Source: Alkalibacterium indicireducens (lineage in GTDB: Bacteria > Bacillota > Bacilli > Lactobacillales > Carnobacteriaceae_A). From it: a stretch of DNA of 24,068 nt. The DNA lies in contig NZ_BAAADA010000215.1 in NCBI RefSeq assembly GCF_039522005.1, positions 1 through 24,068 of the forward strand. Reading direction: 5' to 3'. Within the stretch, counting starts at the first letter, position 1; every line of letters starts with the position of its first letter. Shown here in pieces: positions 14,160 to 22,368 of this stretch. The notes under the pieces are model-generated. The model was not told the origin of the DNA, did not search any database, and worked only from the letters and a program-made list of their open reading frames with translations. The translations under genes were made by a program, and so were the position numbers.

Positions 14160-15498
14160 CACAAGCTAGACGAAAAATCGCTTCTGAATAAATATCCATG
14201 GCAGTATAGAAGTCGTCCAGAGTAATATGCTCATTTTCCTGATGGGCCAGACTTTCCTGCCCCGGGAAATGAGCGCCGAAAGCAACCATGTTAGGCATCG
14301 CTCTTGCATAAGTCGCTCCTCCAGTTGACGTCGGTTCTGAATCATCACCTGTTTTGTCTTTATAAAGGTCGAGCAAGGTCTGAACCAGGTCACTTTCAAC
14401 TGGGACATGGAGAGACGGCAAATAATCGAATTCCTTGTATTCTAGGCCGTATAATTCTACGGCTTCCTTCAACGCTGTTTCGATTCTCTGCTTATCGTGC
14501 GTGACGGGGATACGTATATCCAGCACCACTTCAGAATAATTATCATTGATTTCAAGCTTACCGACGTTGAGCGTGAGCTCGCCGGAGATATCATCTCTAA
14601 CTTCTCCGAACAGAGTGAAGCCGTTTGTTTCCACTCCTATTTTTTCTCCGATGAATGAGACTGCCGGATGAGGCTGGAAACCTACCAGTCCTTTTGCGAG
14701 AAGGGCGATCGCGTTTTTTCCATCCTGAGCCTGACTCGCGTGCACACTTTTCCCATGTACAATGATTCTATTATCTTCTACTGTGTAAGGCACATCCATC
14801 TGATCAAACACTGCAGAAAGCTGGTCGACTTGACCATCCGAATACTCAGCAGTATCCGGTACAACATTTGGTGATTCTCCGCAGTGGACCTCCATTTTTG
14901 CTGCACCAGGTCCAGTCAGAGTGACTTGAAGCAACGCTTTTTCCGCATAAGTAAGAGGAAAGGTCCCGTCAGGCACAAATCCAAGGTCCGGCATCGTTTC
15001 ATGCGCTTTGTACATTTTCATGCATCGCCACAAGGTTTCTTCATCAGTTCCGAAAATAAAGCGGACTTTTCTGCTGAAGGTCTCTTCAGCATCGATAAGA
15101 GCTTTCAATGCATATAAAGCAGCAATCGTCGGACCTTTATCGTCTTGAGTTCCCCTGCCGTAGACCGCACCATCCTGCTCTGTTGCTGTAAACGGATCAC
15201 TATCCCATTTTTCTTTGTCTCCTTCAGGCACGACATCCAAATGGCAGAGAATACCTAACGTCTCTTCACCGTCTCCATAATCTGCATAGCCGTAGAAGCC
15301 CTCAGGATCATAGAAGGTATCCATCCCCAGCTTGTCACAAATGTTGAGCGTTTCTTTCAAAGCTGCATCGATGCCTTTTCCAAAAGGAGGAAAAGATCGT
15401 TCATTCCCGTTGGTTGTATTGACAGACGGAATATTTATGAGTTTTTTCAGTGCACGCAGGCTATCTGCTTTTATCGATTTAGTTATTCGTTCATTCAT
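14152..15498 (-). CDS. pepV: Dipeptidase PepV (M20A)
   Basis: This 448-residue cytosolic di-zinc dipeptidase (carnosinase-like) releases amino acids from a broad range of dipeptides. The catalytic set matches L. delbrueckii PepV nearly position by position: His86-Leu-Asp88 (CHLDVVPEG), Asp119 in GRGTQDDKG, Glu153-Glu154 in GTDEET, Asp177 in PDGTFPL and His419 in LAHQENEH. The ATG follows AGGGA by seven bases. It has its own likely promoter (15606-15633) and is divergent from the MATE exporter gene. The nearby D,D-peptidase and ligase genes suggest a role in amino acid supply for wall synthesis, but PepV is also a housekeeping peptidase. Confidence 0.95.
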   Translation of the reverse strand: MNERITKSIKADSLRALKKLINIPSVNTTNGNERSFPPFGKGIDAALKETLNICDKLGMDTFYDPEGFYGYADYGDGEETLGILCHLDVVPEGDKEKWDSDPFTATEQDGAVYGRGTQDDKGPTIAALYALKALIDAEETFSRKVRFIFGTDEETLWRCMKMYKAHETMPDLGFVPDGTFPLTYAEKALLQVTLTGPGAAKMEVHCGESPNVVPDTAEYSDGQVDQLSAVFDQMDVPYTVEDNRIIVHGKSVHASQAQDGKNAIALLAKGLVGFQPHPAVSFIGEKIGVETNGFTLFGEVRDDISGELTLNVGKLEINDNYSEVVLDIRIPVTHDKQRIETALKEAVELYGLEYKEFDYLPSLHVPVESDLVQTLLDLYKDKTGDDSEPTSTGGATYARAMPNMVAFGAHFPGQESLAHQENEHITLDDFYTAMDIYSEAIFRLACVN

Positions 15499-15605
15499 TG
15501 ACGGATCCCTCTTCTTCTATAATATACTTGCTACTTGCACTTCTTAAGTTATTTGTGCTGCTACTTCTGTGATCCTATGTACCGTGGCTTTATGGTCATA
15601 CAGAT

Positions 15606-15633
15606 ATTATCAGCTTACTAATTATATGGTCAA
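15606..15633 (-). promoter_or_regulatory. Likely pepV promoter
   Basis: On the minus strand, -35 TTGACC (15633-15628), a 16-bp spacer and -10 GATAAT (15611-15606). Transcription would start about 100 bp before the pepV ATG. Confidence 0.6.
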
Positions 15634-15733
15634 AACGAGTATAGCAAAATCTTTCATACATTCATACCTAAGTTGCTTTATCCGCTTAACTTTAAAGGTC
15701 CCTACATATTTTAAATTATTTTGTCGCTTTCTA

Positions 15734-15761
15734 TTGTAATTATATTTTTTCTGGCTATAAT
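15734..15761 (+). promoter_or_regulatory. Likely MATE 1 promoter
   Basis: -35 TTGTAA (15734-15739), a 16-bp spacer and a perfect -10 TATAAT (15756-15761), about 85 bp before the GTG start. Confidence 0.6.
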
Positions 15762-15854
15762 TACTGGGTACTTAATTTAATTATACGGAATCGATGACGC
15801 GTAAAAAGTGACACTTTGTCATGCGCTGTTCATTTACAGCTAGGAGGATGACAT

Positions 15855-17261
15855 GTGAAAAAAGACATGACCCAGGAAAATCCGGTGAAACTGATTATTG
15901 GATTTATGATCCCTTTATTAATCGGTAATTTATTTCAGCAGCTCTATAATATGGCGGATGCCTTCATCGTGAGTCAGACGATCGGAGTCACGGCATTTTC
16001 TGCCATTGGCTCAACTCTCAGTCTCCAGTTTCTGATACTTGGACTGGCGATCGGGATTACAGCCGGGCTGGCGGTGATCACCGCTCAACGTTTCGGTCGT
16101 AAAGATGAAAAAAGCCTGAGACAGAATCTGGCAACCAGCCTGATAATCAGTGTAACTATCGCTGTGGTACTGACTATACTGACGACGACTTTTACTGAAG
16201 AAATACTTACGATCATGCAGACGCCTGAAGAAACCTATGCGTATGCCTACGATTATCTGAATGTCCTGTTCAGAGGAATCGGTGCAGTGATCATGTTCAA
16301 CTATCTGGCCAATCTTCTGCGTGCCATTGGTGACAGCCGAACACCGCTTTATTTTCTTATCATTACTTCTCTTCTGAACATCATTCTGGATTATACCTAT
16401 ATCCTGGTGTTCGATCTCGGTATCAGAGGGGCTGCTCTGGCGACGGTAACTGCTCAGATCACCTCAAGTGTGCTATGTCTGCTTTATATATGGAAGAAAG
16501 TGCCCATTCTCAGAATTCATAAGGAAGACTGGAAACTCAGTGCTGCAGAATTTAAAGAGCATCTACGAATCGGTCTGCCTTACGGTTTTCAGTATTCGAT
16601 TATCGCAATCGGTTCTGTGGCAATCACCATCACATTGAACCAGCTGGGAGCTACTGCAGTGGCTGCCTATACAGCTGCTCAAAAAATCGATGCTGTTGCT
16701 GTCCTTCCCCTGCAGTCCTTCGGGGTGACGATGTCCACCTATGCCGCTCAGAACTACGGTGCCAGAAAACTGAATCGTGTCTGGTACGGTGTCGATAAAG
16801 CTGTAAAAATGAGTGTCGTCTACAGTATCGTGATCGGTATTCTACTGATGATATGGGGACGAAATCTGGCAACCTTGTTCGTCGGTGTTGATGCCCCTGC
16901 GGAAGTTTTACGCATGATTCAGTTCTATTTCCTGTCGAATTCTACATTGTATGCTGTCCTGTCTGTTCTTTTCATATACAGACACACGCTTCAAGGACTT
17001 GGAAACAGCCTGGCTCCTACTGTTGCCGGTATAGGTGAACTACTGGCGCGTATAGGTGCAGCAGCCTTCCTGTCCATCCCGCTAGGTTTCATAGGTGCTG
17101 CCATTGCCAATCCGCTGGCCTGGTTTGCGGCCTTCGTTCCTCTGGTAATGGCATACCGCTCAACTAAACGAACCTTGTCCGGTCGCATGGCCATCACTCT
17201 GGAAGAAGAAAACGACATGTCAGATCTGGAAACGACTTTTGCTTCCTCAAAATTAAAATAA
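15855..17261 (+). CDS. MATE family multidrug/cation efflux transporter 1
   Basis: The 468-residue protein has the 12 membrane segments and two MatE repeats (about 17-177 and 240-400) of the NorM/DinF-type family, which exports cationic drugs or metabolites by Na+ or H+ antiport. Landmarks are PLLIGNLFQQLYNMADAFIVS near the N-terminus, AQRFGRKDEK, and HTLQGLGNS in the second half. The GTG start follows AGGAGG by seven bases and aligns with the ATG of its paralogue at 20703. A charged C-terminal tail (EEENDMSDLE) extends a little beyond the paralogue. It is a single-gene unit ended by the terminator at 17297-17347. The substrate is not predictable. Confidence 0.95.
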   Translation: MKKDMTQENPVKLIIGFMIPLLIGNLFQQLYNMADAFIVSQTIGVTAFSAIGSTLSLQFLILGLAIGITAGLAVITAQRFGRKDEKSLRQNLATSLIISVTIAVVLTILTTTFTEEILTIMQTPEETYAYAYDYLNVLFRGIGAVIMFNYLANLLRAIGDSRTPLYFLIITSLLNIILDYTYILVFDLGIRGAALATVTAQITSSVLCLLYIWKKVPILRIHKEDWKLSAAEFKEHLRIGLPYGFQYSIIAIGSVAITITLNQLGATAVAAYTAAQKIDAVAVLPLQSFGVTMSTYAAQNYGARKLNRVWYGVDKAVKMSVVYSIVIGILLMIWGRNLATLFVGVDAPAEVLRMIQFYFLSNSTLYAVLSVLFIYRHTLQGLGNSLAPTVAGIGELLARIGAAAFLSIPLGFIGAAIANPLAWFAAFVPLVMAYRSTKRTLSGRMAITLEEENDMSDLETTFASSKLK

Positions 17262-17296
17262 TTCACCAGTAGGAATTAATTTCCAGTGTATAAAGC

Positions 17297-17347
17297 AAAA
17301 CCGAAAGATCTTTTGTCCAATGTACAAAGGTTCTTTCGGTTTTTTTG
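17297..17347 (+). terminator. Bidirectional terminator between convergent genes
   Basis: ACCGAAAGA (from 17300) pairs with TTCTTTCGGT (to 17340), with an inner CTTTTG/ACAAAGG extension. T residues follow on the plus side and A residues precede, so it can serve both MATE 1 and the minus-strand Mur ligase. Confidence 0.9.
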
Positions 17348-17388
17348 TATGCTCCTGATGAAGGGATTCACTAACCCTCAATGCTTTA

Positions 17389-18960
17389 CTATTTACGTTC
17401 CTTATCAAGGAAGGATTCATCTATTCCAGCTACTCTTTGAGTCAAGGGCTTCAGCACCGATTCTTTATCGAGTTCCGGTCTCATTTCAACCAGCTGATGA
17501 AGAATATATTTGGCTCCAAAGTCCATTCCCTGTGCCCCGCCAAGAAGGATGACATCCCCTTTCTGTACTTGCTTCAGACTTGACTGGAGTGCATCCGGCA
17601 TTTCCTTGTGCAGTTCGATTTCCACACCAACTTTGTCCATTTCTTCTTTAAAGGCTTCAAGCTCTTCAGGAAGTACATCATCTTTATCAATGACATGGGA
17701 TTCGCTCAGAGATACAATAACTTTTTCCAGACCTAATTTAGGCGCCCACTTAGCTAAAGCCTCAGCATTTTCACGGTTAGTTGTCACACCACGGCTTCCT
17801 CTGATCGCATAAACAATGTGAAGTGTCTTGTAATCCATCTTGGTCAAAGTCTCAAGGGTAACATCTATGTTCCCTGCATTTGCAAAATGATCATCCACGA
17901 TCTTAAAATCATTTTCATATATGAACTGGAATCGACGTTCAACACCTTTGAAATTGCTTATTCCGGACTGTATTGTCTCAATGTCCACGCCACTGATTAG
18001 ACCGATAGTGACCGCCGCCATTGCATTATACACAGAGTGATAGCCTGCTACAGACAAGTCTATTCTGAAACTGGTCTGTTCAATCGTCCTGCCCGTGATC
18101 GTCTTGAACGGTTTTCTAACTTCCACTCTAAAGGAGCCTCTCCCGCTCGCAATATCCAGATCTGAGCAGTATAAGTGCCCGGAATCATCTTTCAAGCCGT
18201 AAGTCACTACGTAGGCCTCTGTCTGACTGATTAAGGATGCCGAATAGTCATCATCAAGATTTAAAACAGCAAACTGACCTGATCCGGCTTCTCTGATCAG
18301 ACTTGCTTTAGCATTATAGTACTCTTCAAAAGAGCCATGTAAATCAATATGCTCCCGACTGATATTGTTCAGAGCCACGATATCAAAATCCACATTCCCT
18401 ACTCGACTTAGGTCCAGCGCCGAAGAAGATACTTCCATAGTGACATGAGATATATTTTCCTGTCTCATTTTTGCAAAATATCCATGAAGATCCAGAGACT
18501 CAGGCGTCGTCAGCACACTCGGTACAACAGTTTTTCCGTACTTGACCATGACTGTCCCGATAAGCCCAGTATTCAGCTTGTTCTCTTCCAAAATAGAATT
18601 GGTCATGAACGAAGTAGAAGTTTTTCCATTCGTCGCTGTTATTCCGATCACTGTGAAATCTTTCGATGGGTGATCATAGTAACGGTCCCCAAGTGCAGCC
18701 AGAGCCTGACGGCTGTTTTCTACCTTATATTGAGGGACATCAAGATCAGGAATAAAACGTTCGACAACTAGAGCCGCAGCCCCTTGCTCCACAGCTTTTG
18801 TAGCATATTCATGTCCATCAGTCTGATACCCTTTAATGCAGACAAACAATGTGCCGGACTCGACCTCTCCAGAGTGATAGGCTATTTTATCAATCTCAAC
18901 ATCGTTTTGATTTATAGAATCGATGAGTGTTATCGATTCAAGTAATTCTGATAAGCGCAT
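17389..18960 (-). CDS. Divergent Mur ligase family protein (MurE-like, non-canonical)
   Basis: The 523-residue protein is a Mur ligase in fold: an N-terminal domain like MurE (GTLFVCIKGYQTDGHEYA), an ATPase P-loop GITATNGKTS (106-115), LTTPESLDLHG, TMEVSSSALDLSRVG, SREHIDLHG and the lysine that is carbamylated in the family (about Lys218 in NAKASL). Several MurE hallmarks are replaced. The first P-loop glycine is Ala, DYAHTP is DDHFANAG (357-364), GGDRD is AIRGSRG, the DNPR loop is absent, and GKGHE is GGAQGMD (474-480). It is therefore unlikely to be the housekeeping MurE. ATP-dependent amide bond formation is likely; substrates are unknown. The ATG follows AAGGAG by nine bases. It lies 53 bp after an ATP-grasp ligase gene, an ATP-grasp plus Mur pairing also seen fused in cyanophycin synthetase. 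Confidence 0.85.
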   Translation of the reverse strand: MRLSELLESITLIDSINQNDVEIDKIAYHSGEVESGTLFVCIKGYQTDGHEYATKAVEQGAAALVVERFIPDLDVPQYKVENSRQALAALGDRYYDHPSKDFTVIGITATNGKTSTSFMTNSILEENKLNTGLIGTVMVKYGKTVVPSVLTTPESLDLHGYFAKMRQENISHVTMEVSSSALDLSRVGNVDFDIVALNNISREHIDLHGSFEEYYNAKASLIREAGSGQFAVLNLDDDYSASLISQTEAYVVTYGLKDDSGHLYCSDLDIASGRGSFRVEVRKPFKTITGRTIEQTSFRIDLSVAGYHSVYNAMAAVTIGLISGVDIETIQSGISNFKGVERRFQFIYENDFKIVDDHFANAGNIDVTLETLTKMDYKTLHIVYAIRGSRGVTTNRENAEALAKWAPKLGLEKVIVSLSESHVIDKDDVLPEELEAFKEEMDKVGVEIELHKEMPDALQSSLKQVQKGDVILLGGAQGMDFGAKYILHQLVEMRPELDKESVLKPLTQRVAGIDESFLDKERK

Positions 18961-19013
18961 GTATTGTTTCTCCTTTTTAATAAGCTGATCCTTGACAGCT
19001 CACTCACTTTTTC

Positions 19014-20198
19014 TTAAAACAGCTTCTTCTTCACTTTACCCAAAAGAACACCTAGATAAGCGAATCCTGGTCTTGGATCTTTACGATCCCATATTGCTCC
19101 CACTCGTTTATCTGTGTACGTTTTAGCAATTTGACCGACTGACAGCTGCTTGGACGCCAGATATGCTCGTGTGGCATGTAAGTCTTCATACATGTAGTGG
19201 AAGCCGTATCCTGTCGTTTCCTCCAGAGTCTGCTCTCCTATCGGTTGTCCTGTCAGTTCTTTGTATGCCAGCAGCGGCATATTGAAGCCCAATTCTGCAA
19301 GCATCTGATTAAAGTTCGTGGTCCGGGCATTGATTTCAATCAGGTAATATTCTCCTGTCTGCTCGTCTTTCTTGAACTCAATTTCCGCAAAACCTTTATA
19401 GCCGATACCTTCGAGGAACGGAATGCCTATTTCTGCCAGTTCCGGTACATGAGTCTGCTTGATGTAAACAGACGCACCGAAGTTGATCGGGTACTGCCTC
19501 TGCTTTTGTGCTGTCAGCCAGTGTGTCACTTTTGCATCCTGGTTCAGGTAAGCATCAAAGGTATACATATGATCGTCGAACCCCTGAATGAGCTGCTGGA
19601 CAGCGACATCGATATTTTTTTCCTTCACTGCTTCCAGCTTTTCAAGAAGCTCTTCTCTATTATTGATTTTAAACAGCTTGCGTCTGAATGTAGAAACGAA
19701 GGTCGACGAATCGAACGGCTTGATGATGCATGGGTATCCCAGTTCGCTTTCGACTTTTTCAATGAGGTGTTCATCATCTGTGCTGAAGCTTTTCGGTACA
19801 CGTACATTATGCTCTGCCGCCAGCAGATACAATTTGTCCTTGTCGATGATATCGCTCCAGAAGCCCTTCTGGGTCTGGTTGAACAAGTAGTATTCTTTCA
19901 GTTCATCAAAATATTTATCGATCAGCAGAACAAACGGGTCTGCCGTGGGATACAAAACTGGCTTGTGTGTCTGCTTTTTAGCATATGCAATCAGAAAGTT
20001 CTTGAACTGTTCTGCCTCTTTTTCATGGTGAGGGGCAATCACTCGCTCAGATAAATACTTTGATTTAAATGCATAGGCGCCTTCTTCCTGATAGTGGACC
20101 CCTGTTACATGAATCCCCTGCTGTCCTAGACATCTGATGATGCTTAACCCGATATAATAATTGCACCCTAAAACGACCGCTTTATGATCAGTCTTCAT
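19014..20198 (-). CDS. ATP-grasp carboxylate-amine ligase (D-Asp ligase-like candidate)
   Basis: The 394-residue cytosolic ATP-grasp enzyme joins a carboxylate to an amine through an acyl phosphate. The N-terminal pre-ATP-grasp Rossmann-like part is AVVLGCNYYIGLSIIRCLG (about 8-26). The ATP-grasp core has CIIKPFDSSTF, FAEIEFK and the metal-binding EINARTTNFNQ. The overall pattern fits the group of predicted carboligases that are often annotated as carboxylate-amine or D-aspartate ligases. Because an aspartate racemase is encoded 8 kb away with a shared upstream 17-mer, D-Asp (or D-Glu) is a plausible substrate. The alternative is a novel peptide made with the downstream Mur ligase. The ATG has AGGA adjacent and AAAGAGTG seven bases upstream. 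It is the first gene of a two-gene operon. Confidence 0.85.
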   Translation of the reverse strand: MKTDHKAVVLGCNYYIGLSIIRCLGQQGIHVTGVHYQEEGAYAFKSKYLSERVIAPHHEKEAEQFKNFLIAYAKKQTHKPVLYPTADPFVLLIDKYFDELKEYYLFNQTQKGFWSDIIDKDKLYLLAAEHNVRVPKSFSTDDEHLIEKVESELGYPCIIKPFDSSTFVSTFRRKLFKINNREELLEKLEAVKEKNIDVAVQQLIQGFDDHMYTFDAYLNQDAKVTHWLTAQKQRQYPINFGASVYIKQTHVPELAEIGIPFLEGIGYKGFAEIEFKKDEQTGEYYLIEINARTTNFNQMLAELGFNMPLLAYKELTGQPIGEQTLEETTGYGFHYMYEDLHATRAYLASKQLSVGQIAKTYTDKRVGAIWDRKDPRPGFAYLGVLLGKVKKKLF

Positions 20199-20203
20199 TC
20201 CTA

Positions 20204-20220
20204 TTCACTCTTTTCATTAA
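20204..20220. repeat. 17-bp shared upstream sequence, copy 2 (ATP-grasp gene)
   Basis: Identical to 11904-11920. It ends five bases before the ATP-grasp ATG on the coding strand and supplies the AAAGAGTG that may act as ribosome binding site. Confidence 0.7.
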
Positions 20221-20352
20221 TGTCATGTCTTTTCAATTCTATTTTTAGTATGTGTGACTTGAAAGTCATTATATTTCACTGTGTTATTCAGTTATCTTAC
20301 CAGACTATCGAGGCTTTTACCCAGCCTCTTGTTCCAGAATTCATCAGTTATC

Positions 20353-20381
20353 ATTATAACACACTGAAAATCATTTAAAAA
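20353..20381 (-). promoter_or_regulatory. Likely promoter of the ATP-grasp/Mur operon
   Basis: On the minus strand a perfect -10 TATAAT (20358-20353) is preceded by TGT, giving an extended -10. The -35 (TTTTTA) is weak. The leader would be about 145 nt long. Confidence 0.6.
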
Positions 20382-20584
20382 AGAGAGTGTTTTCCTAATT
20401 TCATAACGCTTTAATTCCTTTTACTGCTCCTTAATCCATCTGACAGATTAATCGCAAGGCCGGTTCATAATTCGTCTACATTTAAAGCAGATTCCCGAAT
20501 CCTTCCATGAAAGCGATGAGAACGCAGTCACTGTGGCATTTTGTACGTGTTCAACAAATTGTCACAACTATCTGACCTAATCCC

Positions 20585-20612
20585 TTGCTTATTTTTTATA
20601 AGTACCTATACT
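20585..20612 (+). promoter_or_regulatory. Likely MATE 2 promoter
   Basis: -35 TTGCTT (20585-20590), a 16-bp spacer and -10 TATACT (20607-20612), about 85 bp before the ATG. Confidence 0.65.
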
Positions 20613-20702
20613 AGTCAAAAGACTCATCAATGGAAAACAGATGAAAACAATTACTATAAGCACTTTTAAACATGTTTTGCCATTATACAGGAGGAATTAT
20701 TT

Positions 20703-22079
20703 ATGAACAAAGATATGACTAAAGGAAACCCACTGAAACTAATTTTACTTTTCACGTTTCCATTAATAATAGGAAATTTACTGCAGCAGCTGTATCAGAT
20801 GGCGGATACGTACATTGTCAGCCAGACGATCGGTGTCAATGCCTTTGCTGCTGTCGGGTCAACCAACAGCATCAACATTCTGGTCTTGGGACTGGCCATT
20901 GGATTAACTTCCGGACTGGCCGTTCTGACTGCCCAGCGTTTCGGAAAAAAAGATGAAAAAGCGATCAGAGAAAACCTTGCCGCCAGCGTGATCATCGCAG
21001 GTACGGTGAGTGTCTTGCTGACCATTCTGTCACTTGTTTTCCGACGCAATATTCTAGAATTCATGAATACACCACAGGAACTGTTCGGGTACGCTAATGA
21101 CTATCTGACTATGATGTTCGCGGGACTAAGCGGAGTTGTTCTTTTCAACTTGGTATCCAACCTGCTTAGAGCAATCGGAAATACAAAAGCGCCACTTGTC
21201 TTTCTAGCCATTTCATCAGTGCTGAATGTTATTTTAGACCTTGTTTTCATCCTGGTCTTCGATATGGGCGTCGCAGGAGCCGGGCTGGCAACAGTCATCT
21301 CACAGTTCGTTTCAGGCGTGATCGGTCTCGTTTATATTCAAAAAAATGTCCCTATGTTCAGAATTCATAAAGAAGACTGGACTGCCGGATTCAGACAGAT
21401 CAAAGAACATGCTTCTATTGCTTTCCCTATGGGCTTCCAGACATCACTTATTGCCATCGGTATGATAGCTGTTACTATGACTTTGAACACACTTGGACCT
21501 GAAGCTGTTGCTGCAACGACTGCAGCTCAAAAAATCGATGCCCTGGCTACCAAGCCTCTTATGGCTGTCGGTGTCACAATGGCCACTTATACCGCACAGA
21601 ACTATGGTGCCGGAAATCTGGACCGTGTATGGGAAGGTGTACAGAAAATAATGAAAGTGACATTAGGCTACAGTGTTGTAGTCGGTGCGCTGCTGGTCAT
21701 TTTCGGACGACAGATTGCTATGCTGTTCGTCGGACCTGAAAATATCGAGATCCTTAACATGTCTCGCCTATACTTCATGACGAACTCGACATTCTATGTC
21801 TTCCTGGCTATCCTGATCGTTCACCGCTATACACTTCAGGGATTAGGTAAAAGTACTGCCCCAACTCTTGCCGGACTGTTCGAGCTGTTTGCACGTGTCG
21901 GAGCTGCTCTGATTCTGTCACAGTCACTGGGCTTTGTCGGTGTGGGGCTGTCTAATCCGCTTGCCTGGGTCGCAGCGCTGTTCCCTCTACTGGGATCCTA
22001 CTACGCATTCAAACGTCAGCTGACAGGTGCGTCAAAAAAACCGATTCTATCCGGAAAATTAGCACGGTCAAGTAAATAA
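20703..22079 (+). CDS. MATE family multidrug/cation efflux transporter 2
   Basis: The 458-residue, 12-segment MATE exporter aligns with the protein at 15855 over its whole length. Shared blocks include NPLKLI near the start, AQRFGKKDEK, FRIHKEDW, AAQKIDA, TAQNYGAGNLDRVW and YTLQGLGKS. The two are clear paralogues, but diverged enough that the duplication is not recent. The ATG follows AGGAGGAATTATTT. It is a single-gene unit with its own promoter and a strong terminator. Its position next to the ATP-grasp operon could mean export of a product of that operon, but MATE genes are common and the link is only suggestive. Confidence 0.95.
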   Translation: MNKDMTKGNPLKLILLFTFPLIIGNLLQQLYQMADTYIVSQTIGVNAFAAVGSTNSINILVLGLAIGLTSGLAVLTAQRFGKKDEKAIRENLAASVIIAGTVSVLLTILSLVFRRNILEFMNTPQELFGYANDYLTMMFAGLSGVVLFNLVSNLLRAIGNTKAPLVFLAISSVLNVILDLVFILVFDMGVAGAGLATVISQFVSGVIGLVYIQKNVPMFRIHKEDWTAGFRQIKEHASIAFPMGFQTSLIAIGMIAVTMTLNTLGPEAVAATTAAQKIDALATKPLMAVGVTMATYTAQNYGAGNLDRVWEGVQKIMKVTLGYSVVVGALLVIFGRQIAMLFVGPENIEILNMSRLYFMTNSTFYVFLAILIVHRYTLQGLGKSTAPTLAGLFELFARVGAALILSQSLGFVGVGLSNPLAWVAALFPLLGSYYAFKRQLTGASKKPILSGKLARSSK

Positions 22080-22090
22080 TGCCTTCACCG

Positions 22091-22127
22091 GTCTCTGTTA
22101 CTCCTTTGAGTGACGGGGACTTTTTTT
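22091..22127 (+). terminator. Terminator of MATE 2
   Basis: A 13-pair stem with some G-T pairs (GTCTCTGTTACTC with GAGTGACGGGGAC, loop CTTT) is followed by seven T residues (22121-22127). Confidence 0.95.
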
Positions 22128-22189
22128 CTACATCAAAAGTGCGAGGTGACGAGCAAGGATAGGCATTGTAAATAAATGCAAAAAAATAG

Positions 22190-22219
22190 TTGACACCTGA
22201 ATTGTATTAAGCATATAAT
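22190..22219 (+). promoter_or_regulatory. Promoter of the GntR/ABC operon
   Basis: Perfect -35 TTGACA (22190-22195), an 18-bp spacer and perfect -10 TATAAT (22214-22219). Transcription would start near 22226. Confidence 0.88.
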
Positions 22220-22222
22220 ACA
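22203..22222. promoter_or_regulatory. Putative GntR (YtrA-type) operator
   Basis: The inverted repeat TGTATTA-N6-TAATACA overlaps the -10 box. YtrA-type regulators repress their own operons through palindromes of this kind at the promoter. Confidence 0.7.
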
Positions 22223-22233
22223 CTTTGAACAGT

Positions 22234-22262
22234 GAGCCAGAACTGACGGCTCTACTTTTTTT
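22234..22262 (+). terminator. Terminator-like hairpin in the GntR leader
   Basis: GAGCC (22234-22238) pairs with GGCTC (22248-22252) over a nine-base loop, followed by TAC and seven T. It sits directly after the predicted transcription start and about 105 bp before the gene, so it could act as an attenuator. Confidence 0.6.
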
Positions 22263-22368
22263 ACACCTAGTGTATTACCTGCTTAGTACACACGGTACAT
22301 TACCCTCATGCCGTCTATCCCAGCACTACGGATTGATTCATGAGTACCAGTCGAAAGGAGTCCTGAGT

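Larger units (their letters stand above)
15499..15854. other. Divergent intergenic region, pepV / MATE 1
   Basis: This 356-bp AT-rich gap holds the two outward promoters described separately. It also has an inverted repeat TGACA-CTT-TGTCA (15809-15821) between the MATE promoter and its ribosome binding site, a possible operator for the exporter. I see no open frame or RNA gene in the rest. Confidence 0.6.
20199..20702. other. Divergent intergenic region, ATP-grasp / MATE 2
   Basis: This 504-bp AT-rich gap holds the 17-bp repeat copy 2, the two promoters listed separately and a GAGGCT/AGCCTC hairpin (20310-20328) in the leader of the ATP-grasp gene. Between 20382 and 20584 I see no gene, repeat or recognisable RNA. 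Confidence 0.6.

Noticed and set aside
9673..18960. Calling either Mur ligase the housekeeping murE
   Set aside because: Both depart from the MurE specificity loop, and neither sits in a dcw-type division and wall cluster; the second also lacks other hallmarks.
19197..20054. A 285-codon open frame on the plus strand opposite the ATP-grasp gene
   Set aside because: No ribosome binding site and a cysteine- and phenylalanine-rich product typical of an antisense shadow; the minus-strand gene has clear ATP-grasp motifs.
20310..20328. GAGGCT/AGCCTC hairpin in the ATP-grasp leader as a riboswitch
   Set aside because: A single six-pair stem without conserved neighbouring motifs is too little to name a riboswitch.
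22225..22368. N-terminal extension of the GntR protein to 22225
   Set aside because: It would begin at the predicted transcription start, run through the leader hairpin, and lack a ribosome binding site; the TTG at 22369 has GGAG and gives a family-typical length.
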